A stretch of 64,000 nt of DNA. Origin: Agaribacterium haliotis (GTDB lineage: Bacteria; Pseudomonadota; Gammaproteobacteria; Pseudomonadales; Cellvibrionaceae). The position numbers and the translations under genes were made by a program. The stretch is taken from assembly GCF_002312815.1 (NCBI RefSeq), contig NZ_NKQJ01000002.1, forward strand, positions 1-64,000, read 5' to 3'. Under the pieces are notes generated by a model that saw nothing but the letters and a program-made list of their open reading frames with translations, searched no databases and had not been told where the DNA came from. Below are positions 32,454 to 41,842 of the stretch, one piece after another (within the stretch, counting starts at the first letter, position 1; each line of letters opens with the position of its first letter).

Positions 32454-32726
32454 TCAAACAACCCCGTGGGCTTCAGCAAGCCACCACGAAAGCAAAGACA
32501 AAAGCACCAGCACAAATAACAGGGCCAGTAGCAGCAACACGGGCCGAAACGGCGCCCGCTCAACCCGGTGCTGAGCCAGAGATAAATACGCTTGCACCCG
32601 CAGGCTGTCCTCAGCACTTAGCGAAGCCTCTTTAATCTCTTCGCCGCCTAAACGGGGCCATGCCTCAAGGTCTTCGCCGGTATTGAGCTCGCTGCTGAGC
32701 GCGGGAGGCTTAGATATATTTGACAT
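32454..32726 (-). CDS. Small single-pass membrane protein
   Basis: 90 residues from ATG 32726 (AGGCTGGGC just upstream). The N-terminal 55 residues are soluble and acidic; a strong transmembrane helix rich in Leu/Val follows at about 66-84 (PVLLLLALLFVLVLLSLLSW). It starts 9 nt beyond the stop of the acyl-CoA dehydrogenase gene on the same strand and is probably co-transcribed with it. Not recognised. Confidence 0.6.
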   Translation of the reverse strand: MSNISKPPALSSELNTGEDLEAWPRLGGEEIKEASLSAEDSLRVQAYLSLAQHRVERAPFRPVLLLLALLFVLVLLSLLSWWLAEAHGVV

Positions 32727-32734
32727 GCCCAGCC

Positions 32735-34477
32735 TCAAAAGTCATTCGCATCAAGGTTTAGCAAAGTCTCAGCTCCAGCCTGGATGCTCGCACTATGCGC
32801 CTTGACCCGCGGCATTAACTTGGCAAAAAAGAAAGCCGCAACAGCGCTTTTGCTTTGCAAACAACCTGTAAGCTCAGCCCCCTTTAGCATAAGTACCCAC
32901 ATATGCGCATATGCCAAATATCCAAGCATGGCCAAAAAATCACTCGCTGCCGCAGCAACTGCGACTTTTGACTCACTTGTCAGCACCTGGCTCAAAGAGA
33001 CTTTGACTTCGTCGAGCGCAGCGCTTAGCTCGGCTTTATATATTGACTGCGCTGCATCGTTTTCAAGCTCCGAGAGCCACAACAGCAGAGCCTCACCATC
33101 GTCGGCAAGCACCTTACGCAGCATTAAATCCAGCGCCTGTATACCGTTGCTGCCCTCGTAAATTTGAGTAATTCGCACATCTCTGACACGCTGTTCTTGC
33201 CCCCACTCAGCACAGTAGCCGTGACCACCGAGTACCTGCTGACCGAGAACACAGGCGTCAAAACTCCTATCGCTGATAAACGCTTTGGCAATAGGTGTCA
33301 GCAGTGCAACGCGCTGCCCGGCAAGAGCGCGCTGCTGAGCGTCTTTAGCACAACGCCACAAATCCAGGTAGTGGGCGACATAAAGGTAAAATGCTCGGCC
33401 GGCCTCGTTCAGGGCGCGCATTTCCAGCAACATACGCCGAACATCTGGGTGCACAATTAGCGGATCCGCCGCCAGCTCAGGAGCCACAGCTCCGGATGGC
33501 GCGCGCCCTTGAAGGCGCTCAAGAGCATAGTCCCGCGCAACCTGGTAACTCTTATCAGCGACACCGAGCGCCTGAATGGCAACAACCAAGCGCTCGTAGT
33601 TCATCATTGTAAACATGCAGGCAAGGCCCTGATGAGCCTCGCCGATAAGCCAACCTGTGGCCCCGTCAAAATTCATTACGCAGGTTGGCGAGGCGTGTAT
33701 ACCCATCTTGCTCTCAATGCTGCCGCAACTGAGCTTATTTTGTGCACCGAGCTGATCACCATCGCCCGGCAAAAATTTGGGTACCAGGAACATACTGATG
33801 CCGCGCGAGCCCGGTGCCGCGCCAGGCAGCTTGGCGAGAACCAAGTGCACAATGTTTTCGCACAAATCGTGCTCACCCCAAGTAATAAAAATCTTGCTGC
33901 CGTATATTTGATAACTGCCATCGGCGTTAGCTTCGGCCTTCGCCCGCATCAAGCCAAGATCCGAGCCCGCGTGCGCCTCGGTGAGATCCATCGCTCCGGC
34001 CCAGCGACCACTGTATAGCTTGGGTAGGTACTGCTGTTTAAGCTCATCTGACGCGTGACAATTGAGCGCCAGGCAGGCTCCGGCTGTCAGCATTGGTGCC
34101 AGACCAAGGGCCATATTGCTCGCCTGCAGCATTTCCTCGACCGCCGCTGCCAACAGCTTCGGGGCGCCCGTGCCACCGTACTGCTCGGGGCCGCCCAAAG
34201 CATTCCAACCGGCACCCACCCAGACTTGATAGGCGTCTTTAAAACCGTCTGGAGCACTTACTCTGCCTTGCTCAAAGCGACAGCCCTGGCTATCACCTGC
34301 GGCATCTAAAGGCGCTAACACTTGCTCACAGGTCTTCGCCGCCTCGGCGAGTATGGCCGCACAAGTCTCAAGATCCATAAACTCTGTGTCGACAAGTGTT
34401 TCGCAGTGTTTATCGAGAGGAAAAACAAAACGAAGTAAAAACATCAACTCGTCTACGGGCGCGCAATATTCTGACAT
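32735..34477 (-). CDS. Acyl-CoA dehydrogenase, DmdC/FadE-like long form
   Basis: 580 residues from ATG 34477, where the protein begins MSEYCAPVDELMFLLRFV as others of this subfamily do; the frame stays open to 34576 without a ribosome site. Signatures: MDLTEAHAGSDLG (flavin/substrate contact, about 155-167), the loop WGEHDLCENIVHLVLAKLPG, IYEGSNGIQALDLMLR with the catalytic-position Glu (about 435), and the C-terminal extension typical of 3-methylmercaptopropionyl-CoA dehydrogenase-like members. It oxidises an acyl-CoA to the enoyl form with FAD; chain specificity unknown. Confidence 0.88.
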   Translation of the reverse strand: MSEYCAPVDELMFLLRFVFPLDKHCETLVDTEFMDLETCAAILAEAAKTCEQVLAPLDAAGDSQGCRFEQGRVSAPDGFKDAYQVWVGAGWNALGGPEQYGGTGAPKLLAAAVEEMLQASNMALGLAPMLTAGACLALNCHASDELKQQYLPKLYSGRWAGAMDLTEAHAGSDLGLMRAKAEANADGSYQIYGSKIFITWGEHDLCENIVHLVLAKLPGAAPGSRGISMFLVPKFLPGDGDQLGAQNKLSCGSIESKMGIHASPTCVMNFDGATGWLIGEAHQGLACMFTMMNYERLVVAIQALGVADKSYQVARDYALERLQGRAPSGAVAPELAADPLIVHPDVRRMLLEMRALNEAGRAFYLYVAHYLDLWRCAKDAQQRALAGQRVALLTPIAKAFISDRSFDACVLGQQVLGGHGYCAEWGQEQRVRDVRITQIYEGSNGIQALDLMLRKVLADDGEALLLWLSELENDAAQSIYKAELSAALDEVKVSLSQVLTSESKVAVAAAASDFLAMLGYLAYAHMWVLMLKGAELTGCLQSKSAVAAFFFAKLMPRVKAHSASIQAGAETLLNLDANDF

Positions 34478-34626
34478 AAGTGAACAAAGCCTAAGCTGAA
34501 GCCTTACTTTGAGCCTAAGCCAAACAGAGCCAATAGCAAGACCGCCATCAGCCAAGCCAATAAAACAGGGAAACAAAAGTTAACAAAATGCAGCGCAGTA
34601 GAAACGTAAACACTTACAGCACGATT

Positions 34627-35469
34627 TTAGGCGCGCTGATCGATTCGCGAGCCCTGCCTAGTCTCTTCAGAGCTGAATAAAAGGCTTTGCTGGAGGCGAT
34701 TTTGCACGGCCGAAGGCGGCAACGCAGAGGGAGTTGAAATCGTGGCCGATGGCGCAGCCGCGGCCGTGGCTGGCGGAGTTTCTCCACCTGTATTAGAAAC
34801 AGCGGCGGCCTCATCCGTTTGCGCAACCGAACTTGCACGCTGCTCAGCTTGAAGCTCTGCCTGTTCGACAGCCAGCTCCTGCTTGGCCTGGAGCTCTGTT
34901 GCCTGAGCCTGAGCTGCAACCGCTCTATCCTGGGGGCTTGGCTCTGCCGGTGCCAGCGCTGCCCGCCTCACGACTTGCATTTTGCGTATGGTCTCTTCCG
35001 GTGTGGCCGCCTGACTGACATCAATGCTGACTTCTCCGCCGACAGCATAAATCACACCGTCCGGGCCTCTCTGGAACTGATACTGAGGCGCGCCGGCATA
35101 CTGCCCACCGACGGAACTGTGAGCCTGTTCGTGGGCCCTGACCTCTCTATCGCGGGCAGCCAGCTCCCGGATTTCGCGCTGCTCCTGCTGCAAAACTCGC
35201 GCTTCTCGCTGTTTTTCAGTGCTACTTTGCTCGTCATCGCCCGCTGGCTTTTGCAATGTAGGCTCTTGACCGAGCTCAAGGCTCTGTTCCAATGCATTTG
35301 GGCTGTCGCTTCTCAACTCAGCAGCCGAACTTTCATCAACAGACGCAACGGGGCGGGAACTAACAAAATTATCGTCGAGGCGCTGACGACCAGTCGAGTT
35401 CAACTCTGCCGGTTGCGCTTGCGTCGCCAGACTGGGGTAGGGGTTACTGATGGCAGCGATATTGATCAT
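34627..35469 (-). CDS. SprA-type putative metalloprotease
   Basis: 280 residues. The centre, about 105-180, holds the family signature: ELAARDREVRAHEQAHSSVGG with an HExxH zinc motif (HEQAH), AGAPQYQFQRGPDGVIYAVGG, and GEVSID (cited in short pieces). This is the SprA-related/CJM1_0395 family; activity has not been demonstrated to my knowledge. Both ends are low in complexity, with a coiled Gln/Ala/Glu-rich segment at about 190-235. There is no signal peptide. The neighbour at 35597-35905 is a rod-like protein of flagellar type, and together they may be linked to surface structures. Confidence 0.8.
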   Translation of the reverse strand: MINIAAISNPYPSLATQAQPAELNSTGRQRLDDNFVSSRPVASVDESSAAELRSDSPNALEQSLELGQEPTLQKPAGDDEQSSTEKQREARVLQQEQREIRELAARDREVRAHEQAHSSVGGQYAGAPQYQFQRGPDGVIYAVGGEVSIDVSQAATPEETIRKMQVVRRAALAPAEPSPQDRAVAAQAQATELQAKQELAVEQAELQAEQRASSVAQTDEAAAVSNTGGETPPATAAAAPSATISTPSALPPSAVQNRLQQSLLFSSEETRQGSRIDQRA

Positions 35470-35596
35470 TGTCTGTCACCATCTCAATAGAGTTACGTCC
35501 CTTTAAAACCTTTATAGAGCTTCAACTCAAAGAAACGCGATTAACGCAGCATCAAGGCAGCTAAGTTAAAAACCCGACACCGGGTTGATGCAAGTT

Positions 35597-35905
35597 TTAG
35601 GCTTGGGTATCAAGCAGGGTGCCGAGCGTATCGTCAGCCGTGCGCACAACCGCAGCAGAAGCATTAAACACAAGCTCTTGCCGGCGCAGTTCTACCAGGG
35701 GTTCGTTAATATCCTGTCTGCGCTCACTCGGCTCGCTCTGCTCAATGGGAGCAAGGGTTGTGGATTGGTTGTCGCGCTGGATCTCGGGAGGAGTGCTGGC
35801 TTCAGGCCGGATATTCGCACGAGCAATATCGTTGGCCGCACGCTGAATATCGCGCTGGCTATTTGCTAGGCCTCTGGCACCTTCATTCAAAACCGATGAA
35901 ACCAT
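35597..35905 (-). CDS. Mini flagellar-rod-like protein
   Basis: 102 residues from ATG 35905. The N-terminus VLNEGARGLANSQRDIQRAANDIARANI (cited: GLANSQRDIQRAANDIA) is like the conserved N-terminal helix of flagellar rod and hook proteins. The C-terminus LVELRRQELVFNASAAVVRTADD-TLGTLLD resembles their C-terminal helix (in FlgC/FlgG: an Ala-Ser-x-Lys-Val-Ile-x-Thr-x-Asp pattern). The middle 35 residues are short and Pro/Gln-rich, so the usual D1 domain is missing. It may pack into a rod, cap an axial structure or be an uncharacterised small relative. No flagellar genes adjoin. Confidence 0.6.
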   Translation of the reverse strand: MVSSVLNEGARGLANSQRDIQRAANDIARANIRPEASTPPEIQRDNQSTTLAPIEQSEPSERRQDINEPLVELRRQELVFNASAAVVRTADDTLGTLLDTQA

Positions 35906-36004
35906 GACGATTTCCACTACAACTACTGACAATCTAAGTTTACGTTTTTACTGTCTAAATTTCAGCCAGTTAATACCTGATTTTAAGACAGATTGGCGCT
36001 AAGT

Positions 36005-36673
36005 TTATTGCTCTTCAAGAACTTTATTTATATCAAGGCTCTGCTGCCCCCAGGCCACGCGCGCGAGCATAGGCGCTGGCAGAAGCTGCTGCAGGCTTTG
36101 AATATTCTCGTCGAGGCAGCTCATCTTCGGTTCAAGCTCGTTTGCCACCCAGCCCGCCAAGTGCAAACCGTCACGGATAATCGCTTCGGCGCTTAGCTGG
36201 GCGTGATTCAAGCAGCCTAAGCGCATACCGACAACAAGAATAACAGGCAAAGCAAGCGCTTTTGCCAATTCAGACATAGCAAAACCATCAACTAGGGGTA
36301 CACGCCAGCCCCCGGCGCCTTCAACCACGCAAAAGTCCGCTCCGGACTCCGCCATCGTGCGTTTTAATTCGCGCAACAAACTGTCGGTATCGATGCTTAC
36401 AGCGCTTTGCTGCGCCGCCAGGTGCGGGGCCATCGCCTGTTTAAGGCACAGTGCATTGTGGCGCCCGTAGGCCAAGCGCACACTGCTCGCTTCGCGCAGC
36501 GCAATTGCATCTTCATTTTGCCACTGACCATCGATAAATTCGGCCCCGGCTGCGACCGGTTTCAAACCCAAACTACTAAAGCCCGCCGCTTGCGCTGAGC
36601 GCAACAAGGCCGCTGAACACCAGGTCTTACCGATCTCTGTGTCAGTCCCTGCAACAAAATACGCACGCATCAT
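36005..36673 (-). CDS. bioD: Dethiobiotin synthetase
   Basis: 222 residues. The P-loop GTDTEIGKTWCSAAL (about 8-22) and the conserved LKPVAAG and VEGAGGWRVPL segments identify BioD, which closes the ureido ring from 7,8-diaminopelargonate, CO2 and ATP. Its ATG overlaps the TGA of the bioHC gene (ATGA), making it the last gene of the operon bioB-bioF-bioHC-bioD. Confidence 0.95.
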   Translation of the reverse strand: MMRAYFVAGTDTEIGKTWCSAALLRSAQAAGFSSLGLKPVAAGAEFIDGQWQNEDAIALREASSVRLAYGRHNALCLKQAMAPHLAAQQSAVSIDTDSLLRELKRTMAESGADFCVVEGAGGWRVPLVDGFAMSELAKALALPVILVVGMRLGCLNHAQLSAEAIIRDGLHLAGWVANELEPKMSCLDENIQSLQQLLPAPMLARVAWGQQSLDINKVLEEQ

Positions 36674-38217
36674 TTGCCCCGTTTTTTAAACATCAAAAAA
36701 TACAGTTCGTAGGTCGCTGGCAGCATGCCTTGAGCATCGCGATAGCTGTCATAGGCATTCATCAAAGCGGCGAGCTTTGTTTTACCTGTCAGCGCTTGAT
36801 TGCCACCGTCGTTGACGTTGTGAGCGCCAATTCCTTTGAGCTCGCGCAGCAGTTGCCCGAGCTGTTCATAGCGCAGCACTTTCCACTCTTGCGCAAATAA
36901 CTCCAGGGCAAAGCCGGCGCTCTCGGCACATCTGATCAGGGTTGAAGCATCAATAAACTGATTGACGTGCTGGTGTTGCGCATCGGCATCTCGCCAAGCA
37001 CCACGCAACTCACAGAGTGTCTCGGGGCCAAGCGTAGAGAACAAAAATAAACCGTTGTTATCGAGTACACGCCAGGCTTCTTCAAACATTGTCAGCGGAT
37101 CTTGACTCCACTGCAGCGCCAAACTTGAAACCAGCACATCAAAGCTGGCAGCGGCAAAACACAGGCTCTCCATATCGGCCTGAGCCCACTGCGCCGCCGC
37201 GATTTGATCGCGCGCGCGCTTGAGCATGGGCAACGCAAGATCGAGCCCGGTACAGGTCTCAATCTGCTCGCGCCGGCTCAATTCGGCACTGACAAAACCC
37301 GTACCACAGCCAATATCCAGGGCCCGTCCACGCAACGTAGGTGCCCAGCGCAACAGCTTTTGCGCAACCTCTGCTTGAAGATGAGCGTGCTGCTCATAGC
37401 CCGCCGAAGCGCGGGCAAAGCTCTGCTCTACACGTTTTTTGCTGCGCTTTTCGGCGCAGTCGGCCGAAGCGACAAAATTGCGTACTTCGCTGGCAAGCTG
37501 AGGCGCCTGAGTCACCGGCAGAGCGTGGCCGGAACCGCGCAGGCAGCGGCTGCGCACAAGTGGGAAGTGCTTTTTAAAAGCGGCCTGCGCGGCAATAGGC
37601 ACCAGCGCATCCGCATCGGCAAACAGTGCTAAAACAGGCTGTTTGATTGTCTTTAAGGCCTGCCTTACATCCAACTTAGCCAGTAGCGACAGCAGAGCCA
37701 GATTCGCACTGTGCTTGCTGTCGTCGAGGCAACTCAACTGCAGTAGCTCAGCGCTCACTGCTCTCGCCTGCACTTCGCCTTGAGCCTGAAGTGCAGTAAA
37801 ACGCTTGGCCGTGCGCAGCGGTGATTTATCGAAGGCTTGCTTGAAGCTTTCAAAGGTCTGAGTTTTCATCGCCTCAGGCCAAGACTCAGACTCAACAAAA
37901 ACAGCATTACTAGCAAGTGTAAGTACTCGCTTTACTCGCTGAGTTTGAGCCTGGGCGAGCTTCAGCGCTAACATGCCACCGAGCGACCAGCCGACCAGCA
38001 GCTCGCAAGGCTGCATCTGTTCACCTACCTGCTGTAACCAAGACTCGAGCAACAGCCGCTCGGGCTCAGAGCTTGTCGCAACAGCCTGCTCGACCGAGCT
38101 GCAATCGGGCAGGGGCAGAAAACGGCAGTCGTAATCATCGCCAAGCAGCGGCAATAAATACTGCCAACAGCGCTCGTCGGCGCCCCAGCCGGGAATAAAA
38201 TAAACAATCGGTTTCAC
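36670..38217 (-). CDS. bioHC: Bifunctional BioHC: pimeloyl-ACP ester esterase and malonyl-ACP methyltransferase
   Basis: 515 residues, two enzymes fused. Residues about 1-250 are an alpha/beta hydrolase like BioH: FIPGWGADERCW, the nucleophile elbow GWSLGGMLAL (Ser about 77), the acid in FADADALVP and the His in GSGHALP. Residues about 260-515 are BioC: ALDIGCGTGFVSAEL is the SAM motif, then DLALPMLKRAR and SSLALQWSQDP, usual for BioC. BioC starts and BioH ends pimelate synthesis on the fatty acid machinery. This fusion is annotated in Saccharophagus and Teredinibacter. Start GTG 38217 overlaps the bioF stop by 4 nt. Confidence 0.93.
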   Translation of the reverse strand: MKPIVYFIPGWGADERCWQYLLPLLGDDYDCRFLPLPDCSSVEQAVATSSEPERLLLESWLQQVGEQMQPCELLVGWSLGGMLALKLAQAQTQRVKRVLTLASNAVFVESESWPEAMKTQTFESFKQAFDKSPLRTAKRFTALQAQGEVQARAVSAELLQLSCLDDSKHSANLALLSLLAKLDVRQALKTIKQPVLALFADADALVPIAAQAAFKKHFPLVRSRCLRGSGHALPVTQAPQLASEVRNFVASADCAEKRSKKRVEQSFARASAGYEQHAHLQAEVAQKLLRWAPTLRGRALDIGCGTGFVSAELSRREQIETCTGLDLALPMLKRARDQIAAAQWAQADMESLCFAAASFDVLVSSLALQWSQDPLTMFEEAWRVLDNNGLFLFSTLGPETLCELRGAWRDADAQHQHVNQFIDASTLIRCAESAGFALELFAQEWKVLRYEQLGQLLRELKGIGAHNVNDGGNQALTGKTKLAALMNAYDSYRDAQGMLPATYELYFLMFKKRGK

Positions 38218-39377
38218 GCAGACTCCAACAACTCAGCGAGACACTGCAGCAGGCTGTCTATTTGTTTTTTACTGTGCGCGGCACTCAAGCAGATACGCAG
38301 GCGCGCGCTACCTTCGGGTACTGTTGGCGGGCGGATAGCGCCAAGCAAGTAGGCGCGCTGACGCAGCTGCTCGGCAACAAGCATCAGTTTTTTGTCGTCG
38401 CCGAGCACAATCGGCTGAATCGCACTGTGAGACGAACTTAGCGGCACATCAAGCTCGCGTGCACGGCGGCGGAAATAGGCGATATTGGCGCCAACTTTTG
38501 CGCGGCGCCAGCCCTGCTCTTGCATCAACTTCAGCGCCACGCGACTGGCTGCGGCAAGCGCAGGGGGCATGGCCGTGGTGTAAATATACGGGCGTGCAAA
38601 CTGCACTAAATACTCAATCAGCGTTTCAGAGCCTGCGACAAAAGCGCCGAAGCTTCCAAGCGCCTTGCCCAGCGTAGCCATATAGACCGGAAGCTGTTGT
38701 TGATCGAGACCAAAGTGCAAAGCCGCGCCGCGCCCGTCACCGAGCAAACCCAGGCCGTGCGCGTCGTCGACCATCAGCGATGCGCCGTAATCGGCACTCA
38801 ACGCACTGAGGCGACGCAGATCTGCACAATCGCCATCCATACTGAACACGGAGTCAGTAAGTACCAACTTTCTTTTAGCCGTCGAACTGCCAAGGCGCAG
38901 CTCAAGTTGCTCGTAGTTCAAGTAGCCGTAGCGCTGGCGCTTGGCTCGGCTGAGCAGCGCACCATCGAGCAACGACGCATGATTTAACTTATCTTCAAAA
39001 ACGGCGTCATCGCGGCCGAGCAGAGCTTGTACCGCGCCGATATTTGCCATATAACCGGTAGAGAAGAGAAGCGCGCGGTCGCGGCCGACGTGAGCGGCCA
39101 GCTCTTGCTCCAACTGCTGGTGTTCACTGCTGTGCCCACAGACCAGGTGCGAGGCACCGGAGCCCAGACCCCAGCGCCCGCCCGCCTGCGCCAGCGCCTC
39201 GCGCAGCTCACTGTTTTGCGCCAAGCCCAGATAATCGTTGCTGCTGAAGTTTAAGTAGGGCTGACCATCGATCTCAACCTCTACGCCCTGGGCACTCGCT
39301 AGGTTTAACCGTGAACGCAGGCGCCCGAGCGCCTTGCGCTGCGCCAGCGCTGCGCGGAGTTCTATATCGAGGCTCAA
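38214..39377 (-). CDS. bioF: 8-amino-7-oxononanoate synthase
   Basis: 387 residues from TTG 39377, 1 nt beyond the bioB stop; this gives the usual start (M)SLDIELRAALAQRKA. An ATG at 39407 inside bioB would add 10 residues and cannot be excluded. PLP-enzyme signatures: NFSSNDYLGLA, GSGASHLVCGHSSEH, DSVFSMDGD, VDDAHGLGLLG and the Schiff-base Lys in ATLGKALGSFGAF. It condenses pimeloyl-ACP and alanine. Confidence 0.94.
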   Translation of the reverse strand: MSLDIELRAALAQRKALGRLRSRLNLASAQGVEVEIDGQPYLNFSSNDYLGLAQNSELREALAQAGGRWGLGSGASHLVCGHSSEHQQLEQELAAHVGRDRALLFSTGYMANIGAVQALLGRDDAVFEDKLNHASLLDGALLSRAKRQRYGYLNYEQLELRLGSSTAKRKLVLTDSVFSMDGDCADLRRLSALSADYGASLMVDDAHGLGLLGDGRGAALHFGLDQQQLPVYMATLGKALGSFGAFVAGSETLIEYLVQFARPYIYTTAMPPALAAASRVALKLMQEQGWRRAKVGANIAYFRRRARELDVPLSSSHSAIQPIVLGDDKKLMLVAEQLRQRAYLLGAIRPPTVPEGSARLRICLSAAHSKKQIDSLLQCLAELLESA

Positions 39378-39378
39378 C

Positions 39379-40410
39379 TTAGTTGGCCGCCTCGTAAAAC
39401 ATGGCATTTGCCTGAGCCACAGCTTTGACAGGCTGCTCGGCCTTTACTTCTAACTTCTCGGGCCTAATACCCAGGCGCCGAAACAGCGCCATATCTTTAT
39501 TTTCGTCTGGGTTGGCAGTAGTTAGCAGTTTCTCGCCATAGAAAATTGAGTTGGCTCCGGCCATAAACGCCAGTGCTTGGGTCTGCTCGTTCATTTGCTC
39601 GCGCCCGGCGCTCAGGCGTACATGAGACTTGGGCATCATCAGGCGAGCAACAGCGATACAGCGAATAAAATCAAATGGATCGAGATCCGCCTGCTCGGCA
39701 AGCGGGGTGCCTTCAACACGAACCAACTGGTTAATCGGCACGGATTCAGGCTGCTGTTCCATATTCGCCAACTGGAGCAAAAGGCCAATGCGATCGCTTT
39801 TTTCTTCCCCCATGCCAACAATGCCGCCAGAACAGACATTCATACCGGCCTTGCGCACATTTGCGAGGGTATCGAGGCGGTCTTGGTAAGTCCGTGTTGT
39901 GATGATGTCACAATAGAACTCAGGCGAGGTATCGAGGTTGTGGTTGTAGTAGTCGAGCCCGGCATCGGCGAGGTTCTGAGCCTGTTGCGTATCGAGCATG
40001 CCTAACGTCATACAGGTTTCCATGCCGAGGCTTTTTACCTCTTTTACCATGTCGACAACGATTTCCATATCGCGTGCGCGCGGAGAACGCCAGGCAGCGC
40101 CCATACAAAAGCGAGTCGCGCCAGCGGCTTTGGCCTCTTTGGCCTCTTCGATCACCTTGGCCACGGCCATCAGTTTCTCTTTCTCTAAACCGGTATTGTA
40201 GCGAGCACTCTGCGGGCAATAGGCGCAGTCTTCGGGGCAGGCACCGGTTTTAATTGAGCACAGAGTTGAAACCTGTACTTCGTTGGCCGCAAAGTGCAAG
40301 CGGTGCACACGCTGAGCCTCAAACAATAAATCGTTAAAAGGCAGGTCAAATAGGCGCTCAACTTCTTCGCGACTCCAGTTGCTGCGCACGGTGCCAAGCT
40401 CAGCTTGCAT
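39379..40410 (-). CDS. bioB: Biotin synthase
   Basis: 343 residues from ATG 40410, which follows GGAGAGAG; the frame is open to 40518 but this part lies within the control region. The radical SAM cluster motif is C58-x3-C62-x2-C65 in [13 protein letters not shown]. Further marks: [35 protein letters not shown] and [12 protein letters not shown]. It inserts sulfur into dethiobiotin. First gene of the biotin operon, 63 nt behind the BirA operator. Confidence 0.95.
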   Translation of the reverse strand: MQAELGTVRSNWSREEVERLFDLPFNDLLFEAQRVHRLHFAANEVQVSTLCSIKTGACPEDCAYCPQSARYNTGLEKEKLMAVAKVIEEAKEAKAAGATRFCMGAAWRSPRARDMEIVVDMVKEVKSLGMETCMTLGMLDTQQAQNLADAGLDYYNHNLDTSPEFYCDIITTRTYQDRLDTLANVRKAGMNVCSGGIVGMGEEKSDRIGLLLQLANMEQQPESVPINQLVRVEGTPLAEQADLDPFDFIRCIAVARLMMPKSHVRLSAGREQMNEQTQALAFMAGANSIFYGEKLLTTANPDENKDMALFRRLGIRPEKLEVKAEQPVKAVAQANAMFYEAAN

Positions 40411-40472
40411 AGCTCTCTCCACGGAATAAGGACTAAAATCAGAGCAGCGAACTCTAGGAGGGCACCCGCCCT

Positions 40473-40505
40473 CTGTCAACCCGAAACGGAATTTCAGGTT
40501 TACAG
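40473..40505. promoter_or_regulatory. BirA biotin operator
   Basis: Half-sites CTGTCAACC (40473-40481) and GGTTTACAG (40497-40505), 15 nt apart, nearly the BirA consensus TTGTAAACC-N14/15-GGTTTACAA. It lies between divergent bioB and comF, so biotinyl-AMP-BirA should repress the bio operon. The right half ends 1 nt before the comF GTG and covers its ribosome binding site region. Confidence 0.88.
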
Positions 40506-40506
40506 C

Positions 40507-41217
40507 GTGAACAAACAACGGATTCTAGAAGCTATTCGCAGCAGTGTTGATTACCTGCTGCCCAACCAATGCCTGCTCTGCAAGCAGACAAGCTCAGCGC
40601 TCATCTGCCCTCACTGCGCTGCAGACCTGCCGAGCATCAAACACGCCTGCTCAATTTGCTGCCTACCCCTGCAAACAAAGGCCAAATTCTGCCGGGAGTG
40701 CCTCGCCGGCAGTCACAATTTTGACCGCGCCCGATGCGCTTTTAGCTACGAAAAAAGCGTCAGCGAACTCATCCATCAGTTTAAAAGCCGGGCCAATGTG
40801 CCGCTTGGCCTTTGGTTAAGTGAGCAACTGAGCCAGCAGCTCGACAGCCGCCTGATCGACGCCGTTGTTGCGGTTCCCCAACACTGGCGCCGGCGCCTGC
40901 AACGGGGCTTTAATCAAAGCGAAATTATCGCCGGGCACCTGGCCAAAAAACACAGGCTCGCCGAGCTCAAGCTCTTTAAATGCCATAGCCACAGACAACA
41001 AAAACAACTTAAGCGCCAACAGCGCCTATCAACCGAAGGCAAAAACTACCAACTCAAATTACAACCGCAACCCGGTCTGCGCCTGGCGCTTGTCGACGAT
41101 GTGCTGACAACCGGAGCAACGGCCAACGAGCTGAGCAAGCAGCTTAAACAGGCCGGCTGTGACTATGTCGAAGTATGGACCTTGGCGCGCACGCCAAAAA
41201 GCTCAGGCCGGCCTTAG
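40507..41217 (+). CDS. comF: ComF family phosphoribosyltransferase-like protein
   Basis: 236 residues from GTG 40507. The N-terminal zinc-finger part has several Cys pairs (CLLC, CPHC, CSICC, CREC). The C-terminal phosphoribosyltransferase-like domain contains [20 protein letters not shown] and the PRPP loop [13 protein letters not shown] (about 190-202). ComF is needed for natural transformation in some bacteria; its reaction is unknown. A start within the upstream open frame at 40405 would overlap the BirA operator and bioB, which is unlikely. Confidence 0.9.
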   Translation: MNKQRILEAIRSSVDYLLPNQCLLCKQTSSALICPHCAADLPSIKHACSICCLPLQTKAKFCRECLAGSHNFDRARCAFSYEKSVSELIHQFKSRANVPLGLWLSEQLSQQLDSRLIDAVVAVPQHWRRRLQRGFNQSEIIAGHLAKKHRLAELKLFKCHSHRQQKQLKRQQRLSTEGKNYQLKLQPQPGLRLALVDDVLTTGATANELSKQLKQAGCDYVEVWTLARTPKSSGRP

Positions 41218-41567
41218 CAATACTGTCGATTAATTTAACAGCCGAACTTTTTTTACTGCCAGCAATCTAACAAGTGCTACTGAGAAGCAAGCGCTAACCT
41301 ATGATCAAAAAGTACTAAGGCCAGTATTCGAACGACCGATTTAATCTGAAAACACCTTAGAAAACGTCATAAAACTGCGCTTGAATGCAATGACCGTCGC
41401 CACTTTTGACAGTCTGAATAAAAAGCATATTAAGGTCTGACGACAAAGCGCTGATTCTCTTAGCTTTTTAAAAAGCGGCACGGCAATAGCTTATCAAGCT
41501 TATGCTCTATCCCAAGCAACAAAAAATGAAACTGCTGCCACGAGCGAGGGTTTCAAGGAAGGTAATT
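41218..41567. other. Intergenic region, 350 nt
   Basis: Between comF and the small membrane protein gene. It contains a good promoter (41406-41433) near its right half. I see no convincing reading frame, terminator or RNA fold in the rest. Confidence 0.5.
41406..41433 (+). promoter_or_regulatory. Sigma70-type promoter for small membrane protein
   Basis: -35 TTGACA (41406-41411), 16-nt spacer, -10 TATTAA (41428-41433), giving a leader of about 130 nt before ATG 41568. Confidence 0.5.
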
Positions 41568-41789
41568 ATGCAGACAAACTATTGGAGAAAACTCTTAAGT
41601 CTATTTGGCGCCGCAAGCTTACTTGCAGTCAGTACTATTCAAAGCGCCTTTGCCGACGTCGCCGACGGAGCCAAAAAGCAGGCTCAAGCGATGGACAGCG
41701 GCGAACTGATGCACGCATTTTTGTTTTTTCTTGTTGTTGCACTGATTGTTGCAGTTAGCCGTATTAAAGGCCAACAAAAACACAGTTAG
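41568..41789 (+). CDS. Small exported single-pass membrane protein
   Basis: 73 residues from ATG 41568, which follows AAGGAAGG. It has a signal-like N-terminus (about 8-28, LLSLFGAASLLAVSTIQSAFA with cleavage after FA), a short charged linker and a transmembrane helix (about 49-64, AFLFFLVVALIVAVSR). The end is basic. Not a family I recognise. It has its own promoter and terminator, so it is a monocistronic gene. Confidence 0.65.
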   Translation: MQTNYWRKLLSLFGAASLLAVSTIQSAFADVADGAKKQAQAMDSGELMHAFLFFLVVALIVAVSRIKGQQKHS

Positions 41790-41807
41790 TAGCCAGCAAT
41801 AAATCGT

Positions 41808-41834
41808 AAAAAAGGCGCTTTACGCGCCTTTTTT
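41808..41834. terminator. Bidirectional terminator between small protein and htpX
   Basis: Arms AAAAAAGGCGC (41808-41818) and GCGCCTTTTTT (41824-41834), 5-nt loop, with U-runs in both directions. It serves the convergent genes on each side. Confidence 0.88.
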
Positions 41835-41842
41835 ATTTTTAC

